Source: Vanilla planifolia (taxonomy: Eukaryota > Streptophyta > Magnoliopsida > Asparagales > Orchidaceae). From it: DNA of 64,000 nucleotides. The stretch lies in the NCBI GenBank assembly GCA_023846275.1, contig CM043868.1, positions 1,507,153 through 1,571,152 of the forward strand. Reading direction: 5' to 3'. Under the pieces are notes generated by a model that searched no databases, was not told the DNA's origin, and saw only the letters and a list, made by a program, of their open reading frames with translations. Shown here piece after piece: positions 32,690-44,340 of the stretch (positions within the stretch are counted from its first letter, which is position 1; each line of letters begins with the position of its first letter). The position numbers and the translations under genes were made by a program.

Positions 32690-33400
32690 AAAAATAAATA
32701 TGTAGTGCAATATATCACAAAGACAAGGGTGTAAGTGATACACTTTATAAAAATTAAAACAATGTAATAAATTAATTAAGTAGCAAAAAGCTATCTAGAA
32801 TATTTATCACAATACATTTTTAGTAAGTGTTTTTTCACTCTTCATTAGAAGAATTTTCAAAAATTTTCTAAGTTAACCTATGATTACAATGGAGAGAAAA
32901 TCTATTCATCTATGAACTTCACTCTCCATGTCGAAAAATATTTCTTTTATCTCCTTAAACCTAATATCTATATGAGATTTTAAAGAATTTATCCTTAAAA
33001 GTATAATTTCATATGATGCACCAGCATTTGAAGCTCCAATAGAGGAAGTGGATGGCTAATAAGATTTAGGTTGAGGAACAACATTAATAGATGGTTGAAG
33101 TTCATCATAAACTTCTATGGCTAACTAATCCTCATGCCTATGAGCTGCATCAACCTACATAGAATGGGTTTGAACAATGTACTACATCCTTTTCATATAT
33201 GTTTATGGCCTTATGAATAAGTCCAAATCCTTTGATCTTATATTATATTTAATAAATGATGTAGTCAAATGTTCATAGTTAAAATTAAGTTTCTTCTTGT
33301 ATTTAGGATCTCTAACCACAAGAATCATGTTCATTAACCTTAATTTTCTTAGCCATGTTAAAAGATTCTTTTTTAAGTAGTAATAAGTGACAAAAGACAG
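32690..33400 (-). pseudogene. Unidentified protein-like remnant
   Basis: The minus strand reads as a Pro/Ser-rich segment (LQPSINVVPQPKSY; STSSIGASNAGASYE) followed by a helical, charged LLRINSLKSHIDIRFKEIKE (about 33,120-32,930). Such a linker plus Leu/Ile-spaced helix occurs at the C-terminus of some plant retroelement accessory proteins, but I cannot name it. It is interrupted. Confidence 0.3.
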
Positions 33401-33461
33401 CTATGGGGTGATGTGATGTTTATTAGGCATTATAATACTTCTTAAGAAATTTTACACTAAG

Positions 33462-33483
33462 TAAGCTTACTATAGTAAGCTTA
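33462..33483. other. Perfect 22-bp palindrome
   Basis: TAAGCTTACTATAGTAAGCT plus TA is an exact palindrome with no loop. The next bases outward (G and T) do not pair. No TIR, element end or site-specific system is evident around it. Confidence 0.9.
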
Positions 33484-33699
33484 TGATCTTTTGTACATGG
33501 CTACTTTTGGTTAGACTACAGATCAACTTATTCACCACAATCTAGTCAAAACTTGAACCCTCATAGTCTGACCACAAAGTGGGACTGGATGTAGTAATCT
33601 TGAAAAATCCATTAAGATCCTTCTTGGGCTTCTCTATTAAAGTCCTACATAGTTATGGTCTTGCCACATTAAAGTCTTATTACACCTCTATTTTGGCTA

Positions 33700-35200
33700 G
33701 CTAATATATATTATTTTCTATTAATTTTATTAATTAAATACATATAAATTTAAGTAATTAACCTAGTTTGCTATTAGTCATGCAATTGATATGAATTATG
33801 TAGTATCACTGTTATAGGTCATACTATAAGATAAGAAAAGAAATCTAAGAAAAAGCCTAGTTGTGAATATCATATAGCACAATATTGGATAATCATATGG
33901 TATAATTGAGTTAGAGAAGTAATCAGGATGTAGTATGAAAAGGTTATGAAAGCAAATTTTTGATCATATATGTGTGACCTGTAATTATATAAGTATGATA
34001 ATATTATGAATGTTGAGGGTCAAATGAGTCTAATAAGCTAGGAAAGAATGGTTGTACCATACAGTACAATAAGAGCATACCATATGGCATGATCAAGTAA
34101 AAAAGACAACAAAGTTAAGGGAAATGTTAATATGCACAAAAGTTGATTTATGATTGTACAAGTCAAATCACACTATTATACAAGGACATAAATGAAGTGG
34201 TTTGATTTAAGCAATATCATGATCTTATAGGTATGATATTATGAATCATATGATATGAATAAAAGAGAATAAAAATTTACTAAGTTCAGTGACTAAAGTG
34301 CTAAGAGAGCTAATGCATTGTACAATATGATTACCATAATCGTGTAAGTATGATCAAACTAAGATAAGCATTAGACATAAGAATCATATGGTGATGATGT
34401 GGAAGTGATATATAAGTGCATCATACTTATATGAATAATAGGATCATACAATTACAATCAGTGGATTAATGAAGTGAGATTTAGCTCATTATATAATATG
34501 AAATAAGTATAGTACTAGTGTGATATAGAGAAATTGAATAGGCTAGGTTTTGAAGTAACATGTATTATGTTTGTTTAGTAAGGTAATTGAGCTTACTTTT
34601 CAGTCCAACTATTTAATCATGTGATGCCCTAGATCTAGAGATAGGAATCAACCTTGGATTTGAGTGGAGGTGACTAATTAAGATAAGGTTTGTTGGACTA
34701 AGCTTGGCATAATCTTCCCTATGTATTCTTAATAAGATGGATTAAGGGTGTTGTGGCTATGTCTATAAATACCTTGTGAGATATTTTTCTTAATTCTTTA
34801 TCAAACCATAGATGTGTTTCTAATTTAGGAAGCTAAAACAATGTAAGGAGGAAGAGAAAGCAACCTTATCATGAACAAAAAGTGAAGGAAACAATCACAA
34901 GAATTGAAGAGAAAAGGAAGAGAGAGTCTTAGAGAAGACATCTACATAGGTGAGGTAAAATAAATCTCAAGATCAAAAAGTTTTATTATGATCAACATGG
35001 CCATCTTCTCTTAAGGATAGGCAAAGTGATAGTCGATGGGTGATGGGCACAAGTGAAGAGTGATGGCTATTGAGTAACTATCATAAGGGCATCGAACATT
35101 GTGATGGTATATCAATTCACCAAGCTAAGATAGAAATAATAGTAGGTAAGCTTACCACCTTATTTTTTTGAATTTTGTTTCTTCACATGGACCACTTTGG
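33700..35200 (+). repeat. LTR-like stretch with TATA box
   Basis: The left part (33,790-34,540) is dense in ATCATAC/GTATGAT words. Then comes ATGTGATGCCCTAGATCTAG and GGATTTGAGTGGAGGTGACT (34,620-34,675), a TATA box CTATAAATA (34,763-34,771), and a purine-rich, leader-like run (GGAGGAAGAGAAAGC). A U3-R-U5 of an unidentified LTR family is the simplest reading. A decayed host promoter cannot be excluded. No partner LTR was found. Confidence 0.4.
34763..34771 (+). promoter_or_regulatory. Candidate TATA box
   Basis: CTATAAATA lies in otherwise mixed sequence, and transcript-like purine-rich DNA follows 50-150 bases downstream. GTGAGGTAAAAT near 34,950 could be a donor splice site. Support is from sequence only. 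Confidence 0.35.
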
Positions 35201-35449
35201 CTTGTTGAATAGCTCTCCAATAATGATAAGTCTTAATGGCCTCACCTCTCAAAATCACTCCTTTGTAGTTGTTTTGTGAGTGTCCATGGAAGTATCCAAT
35301 TTATCACATAGGAACCTATTACACTACGAAGAAACAAATATGCCAAATCATAATATAGGATAATTTTAGCATCCTAAAAAAGAATCATAGAAAAGGTAGA
35401 GAAAATGTGTCAAAATCTAATTAAGAAGCATCCCAAGATAAAATCCAAC

Positions 35450-35625
35450 ATTAATATAATATTCAATCCCTTAAGAACTTCAATGAAGAGTTGCAAGGGA
35501 AGGCAATGGTCTCGAGGCTACAAAAGGAAGAAGAATTCATTCCTATGTATAGTAAAAGAACCAAGAAAAAAATGCTAGATAAACCAAATAGCCCCAAGGG
35601 TATCAGGAGAACCTCTTGGGAAATT
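35450..35625 (+). pseudogene. LINE-2 ORF1 C-terminal tail
   Basis: A frame reading SLKNFNEELQGKAMVSRLQK, then EEEFIPMYSKRTKKKM and SPKGIRRTSW, matches the basic ...R(S/T)KKK...KGIR... tail that precedes ORF2 in plant L1 elements. It helps place the ORF1/ORF2 junction at about 35,625. Confidence 0.5.
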
Positions 35626-35629
35626 TAAA

Positions 35630-36140
35630 TTGTACACATTGAAAAGCTCAATGATTAACATCCTTATTAGGAATATAATGGGTGCTACAAATAAAAACTT
35701 AGTTAGCCAACCAAATAATATTATCAAAACATAGAACATTAACTTAGTTACTTTGATGGAACCTATGGTACACATTAAAAGGTTACAACAATTGGCTTGT
35801 AAGGTTAATTTTTATCATTGCATTGACAAAATGTCAAACAAAATTTGGGTTCTTTAGAAAAAGGAATTTTCTTTCCAAGTGGTTATGAATGAGAAACAAT
35901 TCATTTACTTCTTAATTAAATATCAAGATCAAAAGTTATCAACCAACTTAATATTTATTTATGCTAAGAGCTTAGTAAATAAGACTAGATGGTTATGAAA
36001 AGATTAGAGAAAGTGTTAAAAAACCAATAATGGTTTCATCAAATTCCTATGCCTGTAATTCAAAACCAATGCAAAAAAAGATCAAACCATGCTCTACTCT
36101 TTGTTTGCTTTCTTATATTAGCTTTAGTAGCCCTTAAATA
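35630..36140 (+). pseudogene. LINE-2 AP-type endonuclease remnant
   Basis: IRNIMGATNKNL corresponds to the N-terminal WNVRG...K segment. LVTLMEPMVH holds the catalytic Glu, which is kept here, unlike in LINE-1. Then follow KMSNKIWVL and FIYAKSLVNKTRWL (the VYAKC...R..LW segment; about 35,955-35,995). The GDFN, DFxDC and SPYTW parts are not clearly readable. There are several stops. Confidence 0.7.
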
Positions 36141-36699
36141 GTTTAGATTTCGAAACATGTAGCTAAAACATCATTCATTCCTAGGAAAACAATTGGAAGC
36201 TTCATGTTAATTATGCTAGCATGAAGGTATAAGCATTTAAATTGAAAAGACTAAAAGCTTAGATAAAGGAATGGAAGAAAATAATTTTTGGTAGCATCTT
36301 TGTGGCCATTAAATCTACTAAAGATGTAGTAAAATTTAAATAATCTCATTTTTAAGAAAACCTAAATGATGAAACAATGCAAGAGTTATCTTAGGATAAC
36401 AAAACTCTATTAGAAGCTATTTATAGAGAGCAATCCTATTAATAGCAAAAGGTTGGTATTAAATGGTTCAATAAGGGAGAAATAAGCACTAAATTCTTCC
36501 ATAAATTGGTTAAGCAATGTAGATCAAAATTGAAGATAATGAAAATTAAAGACTTTAAAGGCATGTGGGTGTAATAAGTAGATAAAATTATTGAAGCAGT
36601 TATTTTACATATCTAAAACCTTTTAAAGGCAAGCAAAATAATAGAAAATGGGTCACTTCATAGCTGTATTCCCCTATAGGTATTTCCTAAAGAAAATAA

Positions 36700-37720
36700 A
36701 TCCATAATGTAGGATATCATAATGGAAGAAATGAAGGAATAATTAGTATATGTGAATTTGGTTAACACCCTGGGTCCTAATGGTTATAATAGGAAGTTCT
36801 TCACTTAATGCTAAGATATAATAGCTATTGCTATTTTGAATGTAACCAACAACTTTTTGATTGGATCACTAATTTTCAAAGGAATATAAAGCTAAAAAAT
36901 TGTACTAATTCCTAAAATTGAATACACAAAGTCTTTCTGAGATCTAAAACTGATCAGTCTATGCAACTTACTAAAACATTTTTTTATAAACTTATGGCTA
37001 ACATGTTGCAAAGCATTCTTCCTTGGGTTATCTCACAAAAGCAAATAGGTTTCATAAGAGGTAGAGAAATCACAAATTACATCTTATTGATTCAGAAATT
37101 GATTGGCTCACTAAATATAAAATTAAAGGATAAAACTATATAAAAAGGCAAGACTTCTAGAATACATTTGACTATATTTCATGGAAATTCCTATGCAAGG
37201 AGCACAACAAGTTCAACTTCCCTAATAAGATAATTGTGGTGATCACAAATAATCTATGTAGCACATGGAGCCCAATAATCATTAATGGTAAGCCTAGTGA
37301 CTACTTTCAAGGATCAAGGGGGCTCAAAAAAAGTAATTTGATCTCTTTGCTTCTCTTTATTTTGGCCATGGAGGGGTTTAGTAGAGGTTTAAATGGAATA
37401 ATAACACAAAAGAAAGTAATTAGACATGCCCAACCCAAAATCTATGCAACCATAACCCACTTAAGATATATAGATGATGCTATTATTTTTAGTGAAGGTG
37501 ATCAATTCACAACTTGAACAAGTTTTTTAAGTTCTTTCAAAGTACATCTAGCCTTCAAATCTATCAATAAAGAAGCAAAATCGTTTATAGCAACCGAATG
37601 AGTCTAAAAGAAATACAAAAAATTAGTAAATTATTGGAATTCAACAGAATAAAGCTTCTTATAGCATACTTGGTTTATCAATTGTTTATGGGTAGAAATA
37701 AATCTACTTATAATAAAAAA
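36700..37720 (+). pseudogene. LINE-2 reverse transcriptase remnant
   Basis: Segments seen in order are: LGPNGYNRKFF (PGPDGF type; about 36,770); IVLIPKIE and ISLCNLLK (36,900-36,970); FFYKLMANMLQSILPWVISQ then IGFIRGREI (36,976-37,070); WSPIIINGKPSDYFQGSRGL (37,269-37,328); LLLFILAMEGFSRGL (37,350-37,393); and the catalytic box Y-I-D-D at 37,467-37,478. The usual QGDPLSP appears as KKSNLISL. The canonical Tyr-x-Asp-Asp is intact, but the ORF is not. Confidence 0.88.
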
Positions 37721-38639
37721 ATTGATAGAAAAAATAAAAAAAAGTAGTTGGATAGAGGAAAAAGATGTTGACAATGGATGGAAAGATAATTTTGGTTAAG
37801 CATATACTAGGTTCCACTCTAATATAAACATTGATGACTATAAATCTTCCATATACAGTGCTACAAAGAATTGAAAGAAACATGAATCATTTTTAATGGG
37901 GCAACTTTGAGGAAGCTCATCGACACCATTAGATAAATTGGAAAAATAAATAGTTTCCCAACCAAGAAAAATGGATTAAGGCTTAAGACACTTAAGGAAA
38001 CTATGGTGGCTTTTTCTACAAAACTAAATTAGAAATTAATATTAATTACTTCACTATGTTCGACATACATGAAAGCAAAATATAGGTCCTTTGACACAAA
38101 AGATAATGCATTCATTGTATGGATATGAATATAGAAAGCTATGGAGATGGCACTAAATCACTAAAGATTCTATTCCTCAAGAATTTAAGAAACCTTAAAA
38201 TTAAAAAAACTCCAAAATGAGGATTCAATTGATCTCACTTTTGTTAATTACAACATAACTAGAAAAGTATGGTCCACATTTTCTAATAATTTATTCATTT
38301 AGTAGGCTAATATAAACCAGACAATTGAGCTAATATCCTCATCGTCGAAACAAGGGAATAAGAAATTTGCTAAGTAGAGAAGACACTCACACTCCCACTA
38401 ATAATAAGCTTGAACATAAGGAAGGCAAAAAAATGCTAAAATTTATAAGAAAATTAACTAGACAGTAAGCTCCACCATTAGCAACATTGTATCTTATAGT
38501 TATAACATTTTTTAATTGCTTCCAATTGGTTAAATATCATTGGAAGACAATATGCTTATTCATATGGGAATTATCCCTAATTTCACAACTAGATAAATCA
38601 AAGTTGCCAAAATAGTTAGATCTCCTCCCCCTCTTATGT

Positions 38640-39030
38640 AGAAGATGAAGTTAAATATTACTAGAAGTATGTTGAGCTTGAATTGGAATGTTTCTAGTGG
38701 GAGAATTATTCGTAATCAAACAAGGAAAGCACTTCGAGCTTTTTCCAAGTTCTTTGAAAATAAAACATTAATAGAAGCAAACGTTGATGCTTTACTCATA
38801 GGTCTTCAATTGTGAAAAAAAGATTTACATAATATGATCACTAAAATGGATTGTTAAGAAATTACAAGATTTGTGCATGGTGAGTTAGAGATTCCTTTAG
38901 AGTTGTTAAATATTATCAAGCAAATCAATTGGGAGAAGGATTTGGTTGTTGTATGATGGATATTCTTACATAAAAAAGGCAACCAAGTGATGAGAGTTCT
39001 AGCAAAAGTGGCTACAAAATCTACAACTTA
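38640..39030 (+). pseudogene. LINE-2 RNase H domain remnant
   Basis: It starts KLNITRS, where families have KxNxDGS, so the first catalytic Asp position is Thr. GRIIRNQTRKALRAFSKFF (about 38,700-38,757), then EANVDALLIGLQL (the E-A...AL..GL helix with catalytic Glu), and GNQVMRVLAKVATKS (39,970-type ...N..AD.LAK end; about 38,979-39,022) follow. Some plant L1 lineages carry such a C-terminal RNase H domain. Its presence marks the 3' end of ORF2. Confidence 0.75.
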
Positions 39031-39099
39031 AATAGTTTGGGATGCTTAATCAATTTATAACCACTACAAGGCTCTAATCAAGCTCAATGAACTCTAATA

Positions 39100-39958
39100 T
39101 CTATATGTCCATGCATTATATAAGGTAAGAAATATCAACTCTTAAAAATAATACCATTACGATAAGGAAAACATTGAATTTTCTACAATGTAGGAAATCA
39201 TCGTACAATATGAACCCATGCTTCATGTTATACGATACACTAACGATTCAAATGACCAAAACATCATACTATATCAATCAGGAAGCTAAGGTAATGACCA
39301 AGGATGTTGGTTCACTAATCAAATGGAGGATCATTCATATCATTACAATAATCTTCAATCATTGAATAAGCAAGAATGTTCACTAAACAACAAATATGAC
39401 ATGCAAAACTACTATGATAGATTGCTCTTGCAAATCATCCCAATACGATTAACAAAATTGATAGAGTTGTTATCATAGGGATTCTCCTCATTAGACAATT
39501 ATGATCATGAAAATTTTACATATCAAATAAGTCTACTAGATCTCCACATTTATTGTTCATCAAAGGACAGGATCGTACTCCAACAAGACAACAACATCAC
39601 ACACTAGGCAAGTATGTAGTTTGAATTTGGGCATTGCTTATTCAAGTGCCTCAATATAAAAAATGCTTTTTATCAAAAAAACTCTTTAGCCTATATGTTT
39701 AGAAAATTTAATAGTCATTCCATTGAAGTGCTCCTATAAATCAAACTTATGCAGTTTTAATTTAATTGATAGATTAATTTGAGGAGTCTTCGAATAACTA
39801 TGTAAGAAATTGACAGCCTATCTAACTAATATGATCCTTGGTACAACAATGGTGCATCAACTTGCACCCATTTTGAAAGGGATGATTAGAACTTAAGCTT
39901 AATTACTACATGTTCTATACAAACCAAGAATTCTATAATTATTGCCTTATGAAATTAC

Positions 39959-39960
<2 letters not shown>
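39100..39960. other. Unassigned stretch
   Basis: No gene or element end was recognised. It may include the LINE-2 3' untranslated region. A 63-codon frame at 39,174-39,365 has no family resemblance. ATCGTAC/GTACGAT-like words recur at 39,200-39,250 and 39,570. Confidence 0.4.

Positions 39961-39963
<3 letters not shown>

Positions 39964-40030
<67 letters not shown>
39964..40030. repeat. (TA)33 microsatellite
   Basis: This pure TA run of 67 bp is the longest simple repeat in the window. It gives an Ile-Tyr repeat frame, which is not a gene. Confidence 0.98.
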
Positions 40031-40032
<2 letters not shown>

Positions 40033-40655
40033 TAAAAATAGAACCTCAAGATCATACAATTAAACTTAACAAATCTTTAAGAGTTTTTAACAAGCTACCA
40101 AAAAAAATGAAGCTTGTGTTTAATGTAGAATCAAGTTTATGTTGTGGTTGAGCTTTTTCTTTTTCACAAATTTTGTTGATAACATGATAAAATTGCCTTA
40201 ATTAAGACTACTAGTTGATTTAAAAGCTTGTTTAGGTTTCTTTTTTTAATGAATTCTTAAATATTTTAGCAAATAGCATTATATTCTCTATGTTTTCATA
40301 TTAGCCATGAAGATAACATTGGGGTTTCTAAATATACTATAAATTTTGTTGAGATATTGTAATTTTTTAGCATGATTATCTTATCATGATTATAATGCTA
40401 TTACAATTTCATTAAGAATGTTTTGATGTTTGAACTATAATAATTTAGCATGTATTAGATGATTGAAATTTATGATTAAGTGGAGGATTGCTATGCTAAT
40501 TTTGTTATTAAAGGAAACACTTAATTCTAAATCTGATATAAAACAAGTATGTATCGTTTCTATTTGCTAAATATCTTTTTACATTAGCACATTTTACATT
40601 AAAGCTCTTTGTTTGATAATGTCAAAAGCTTGCTTGTTGAATTTAAAATCTCATC
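40031..40655. other. AT-rich spacer, nothing recognised
   Basis: No open frame, repeat unit or element boundary was recognised. Confidence 0.4.
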
Positions 40656-42830
40656 CTGGACATGATTTACTTCAATTACTATGTGGACTATGATTGGAAA
40701 TAAGAATTTATACTTATGAACTAAGAGAGAAACTTGAACATAGCCAAAGCCCTAAATATTCTTGTAGCTAGGCATTCCTTACCACTAGTTGGACTTTGGA
40801 AAGACCTAGATGGCTTCTAAGGTTAAGTGAAGTCCTCTATTTCTAGTTGAGAAACCTAGTAGGTCTTGATTAGAATCCCTAAAAGAAGACTAGGTTGGTT
40901 GAGAATTTGATTAGGCTTTCAAGAGTTGGGTAAGGTTTGATTAAGAATGGTTTAAGTGAGGTTAGTTAGGATTGATACCCAATATGATGAATTTGAAGTA
41001 AATCTCTAAATATTATTTTTCTATTAAAGACTCTTAAGTGATCAATTAAATTGACATAAAGTTTGAATAGGTTGTGATTAACAAATAGAATAGAATACAA
41101 TTAAACTTGACCATGTAAGGCAAGCTTTAGTTAGATTTTTTATCTTTGTTGCTTGAAAGAAAACCATAAGTATGAACCTAAGGTTGGATCAGGGATATTT
41201 ATATAAGTACTTGGTAAGTCTTTCTGCATGTTTGGAATAAGGTCTTAGGATAGAGAAGTACTTAGTTAAATCCTTTGATGAGAATAAGAGGGCTTGGTAC
41301 AACCCTTAAAGAGAGATGCTAGGCTTAACCAAGAGAGAATTTATTTGTTCTTAATTATGGCTAAACCATGGGCATAATTTGTTGATTCAGGTAAGATACT
41401 AAGTTGCTATTTTAGTCTCTTAGTCCAAGTTAACACCTTAAATGGTGATTAAGATAGTTGTGAGACTAGTTTAAGATAAACTTTGGATGGGCACATGGCT
41501 CAGACTAAACCAGATGAAAAGAGAGTCATTAGTGAGACTTGTGTAGACCCAACTTGGCGAGTCGTTATATTTTGCAAAGATGTCTAAGGATAATGCTAAG
41601 AATATGACTTGAGTGGAAGCCCAAGGTTAGCTAGATAAGCAATGTGATTCTAGATAAGGCTCCAAATAAGGCTAAAAGCAAAGACTAATCAATAAAAGAA
41701 TATCTAGAATTTTTAGAGTAGCTAGTTAAATAGATTAAGGGTTTAACAATAACCCTAGAATATTTTAGTAATAGTGAGGTTCTTAAATGATTAATTAAGG
41801 GATTCTAAGAAACCATAAGAATATCAAAATGTTTGATAGTAATGGTTTGAATTATAGCAATGTGATAAGCAAGATAATCTTAATAGGGATAAACTTTTGA
41901 AGTAATAGACTTAGGATTGGAACCCTTAACTCAATGATAGCATAGCTCAGAAAAGAGTGCTAATTTATATGGTTATGGATAGCTTGAAAAAGAGTGTTGT
42001 TTATATGGCTATAATATAACATGAAAAAGAATGTTCATGTATATGATAATAGACCTTGACATGGGTTTCATGTATTTGGATGGAGTTTTAGATTTTTGGC
42101 TAGCATCAAATTGGTTGCATCATGCTTTCATCTAATTAGACTGAACATTCTAGTTTCTTATAGCATCACATGCATGATCATGATATTTATACTAATTTAT
42201 ACTACTTATATAGACTTGTTATAGTACCTTGTTATTACATATGATTTTTATAATATAACCTGTGGATCCTCTATTGAGCTTTAGTTCACTCTTCTTATTT
42301 TTATATGCAAGATTGAAAAGTTAGAAGATTGCATAAGAGCTTGTGATTGGGATAACAATTGATCACTTAACATTTTTTAGTTGTTTATATTTTTCTTAAA
42401 TATAATATTATTGATCCTTTTGATTTAATAATTTAATAAATAAACTTTATATTCTAGTAGACCTTATTAATAGACTATTGGTGATATAGAATTTATTGGA
42501 TTGTTGGATTTTTTTATTATCATTCTGTGTTATTTCTTTATTAATCTTATTGATGAATATTACAATTTGTGCATATGGATTGTTGGTTATGTTGCATGTT
42601 ACATTAGTATCATATATGCAACATTGTAGTTAGAAAGTTATCCTAACCTAAGATGAACCAACTAAGTTCTTAAGTTATATAGATTTTCATGGTAGGTGAC
42701 TTATCATGAGCTTGGTGATTAGATTGGGGATTGTAACTTCTAGTTTGCATATCAAGTGAAGGGATGCAAGACAACTATATGGGTTATTGCACCCAAAGGT
42801 TTAAAACAAATGGCTAAAAAAAATTAGGAA
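40656..42830 (+). mobile_element. LTR-like fragment, family D (copy 2)
   Basis: The right third (42,140-42,830) aligns with 3,250-3,930. The left part (40,740-41,960) is G-richer on the plus strand, with many TTGGTTGAG, TTAGGTT, GATTAAG and TTTGATTAGG-like words. It looks like a long U3 that has partly degenerated into short-word repeats. No PBS, PPT or coding part is adjacent. Assignment to gypsy is tentative. Confidence 0.45.
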
Positions 42831-42839
42831 TGACAAGTT

Positions 42840-44340
42840 TTCTAAGATTTTTAAGTTTGCATAAAAATATTTGATCATCATATTATTGAATGAATAACTT
42901 AGTTTTAATGCATGTTGAAGTCTTTCTTAAGCAAAATATAATAGAATTGGATCACCTTCCTTAAATTCTAGTTCAATATTTAGTGGTTTTGGTATGTTGA
43001 TCCCTCAATTCATTAATCTATTTAAATGCCTCCATGTCAGCTCTAGATCTGAAAAATTTTGTCTAATGCTAAGGATTATGTCTTCTTGAGAGCTTATTTC
43101 TTAGTGCTAGGTTTCTTAGTCATAACGTTATTATTTTAATAGTACATTGTTATGGAAGTAAGCATTGTTTAGAATCTATCCTATGCATGATAATATTTTG
43201 GACTAATAGGGATTACCTAATGTATGAAAGAGAAAAGTCATTATAGTAAATGTAGAGAATCATGAAGGTAATGTGCATCTAGTCAAAAGAATAACTCTCG
43301 AATCAATTAAAATTAGCTTGGAGTCAATTGTACAAAAGATTGCTACAAAAACCCTGTCAGACAATTTCCTTCAATGTTTGCACTCACTTGAACTTTCAAA
43401 GAGAGATACCTTATCATATAATCTTATTTATGTATATGCAATTTGTACTTGCATGAATGAGTAGATAATATAAGATGATCTAGAATTTAGCTTTAAAATT
43501 AAGCAATTGATAAGATTATTGTAAATTACTAATTTGATGATTGTAAATATCTGAATGATACAACTCTATTTCATCAACTCAAGTACTAACTATCATACTA
43601 TTGTGATAACTTATAATTTTTTTTATTTCAATACAACATTTTGCTATCTAGTTAGTTCTAGTTCTATAATGCATTGTAGATGGCTAACTATGATTGTAGA
43701 ATATGATATGTCGTATAAGTCTGATAGCCTAATCATATAGGTATGATTTATAAAACCATTTGAAAACTTAATACTTAAAGTAATAATTATATAGTACAGT
43801 CTTATCATGATATCATAGTAGTCTAAATTTATAATGACCTAAACTTACATAACTTGATCATTTAGTGATGAAATCGTATCTGACCAATTTAAGTTAAAAT
43901 ACAATCATACTTGTACAAAAATATAATAACACTTTAATTCAAATAATTTGAGTCAGCCATGAGACATTGAATGATGTAAGGATTAGACCTATCCAATAAA
44001 TTATAACTCTCAGTTTTCATATAAAGTCATTCTCATTTCTAGCTCAATAAGCTAATATTTGTCTAAATTCTTAATCCTTCAATTGCATGACCACACTTCA
44101 CTGACAATTTAATTTGTCAAATAAAGAAAAACTTTGATTAAGGCTTAATCATCTTTACTAACTCATTGAAATAAGATAACATTTGTCACATTCTTCTCAT
44201 TTAAGATTAATATATTTGAATATAGACATATTTTGCCTAATATTATTGTATTAATGTTATTCAATCCTAACTCTTATTATTATCAAGATAATGACTAATA
44301 TTTTCTTATATATGTGCACTTTCTCCAATTAGTCACAAGC
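42840..44340 (-). repeat. Probable diverged LTR material
   Basis: From 43,500 to 44,000 the DNA is rich in ATCATAC/TATGAT words and tracts like those of the A2/F1 LTRs. Between 44,050 and 44,340 it grades into minus-strand internal sequence of E3. It may be the E3 3' LTR. Alignment by eye is weak, and no polypurine tract was found at the expected junction. Confidence 0.3.

Larger units (their letters stand above)
35420..39095 (+). mobile_element. LINE-2: plant L1-type LINE with RNase H, decayed
   Basis: The plus strand carries, in order, the C-terminal tail of ORF1, endonuclease, RT, a likely zf-RVT region and an RNase H domain. Most of ORF1 is missing or unreadable, so the copy is 5'-truncated or decayed there. 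Many stops interrupt ORF2; the longest open part is 93 codons. No A-tail or target duplication was defined. It differs enough from LINE-1 to be a separate lineage member. Confidence 0.85.

Noticed and set aside
35575-35775. Minus-strand 66-codon hydrophobic frame
   Set aside because: Antisense shadow of the LINE-2 ORF1/endonuclease junction.
39942-40151. 69-codon frame with an Ile-Tyr repeat
   Set aside because: It is the translation of the (TA)33 microsatellite.
43273-43740. Two plus-strand frames of 61-63 codons
   Set aside because: No family resemblance, and the flanking DNA resembles LTR material; not supported as genes.
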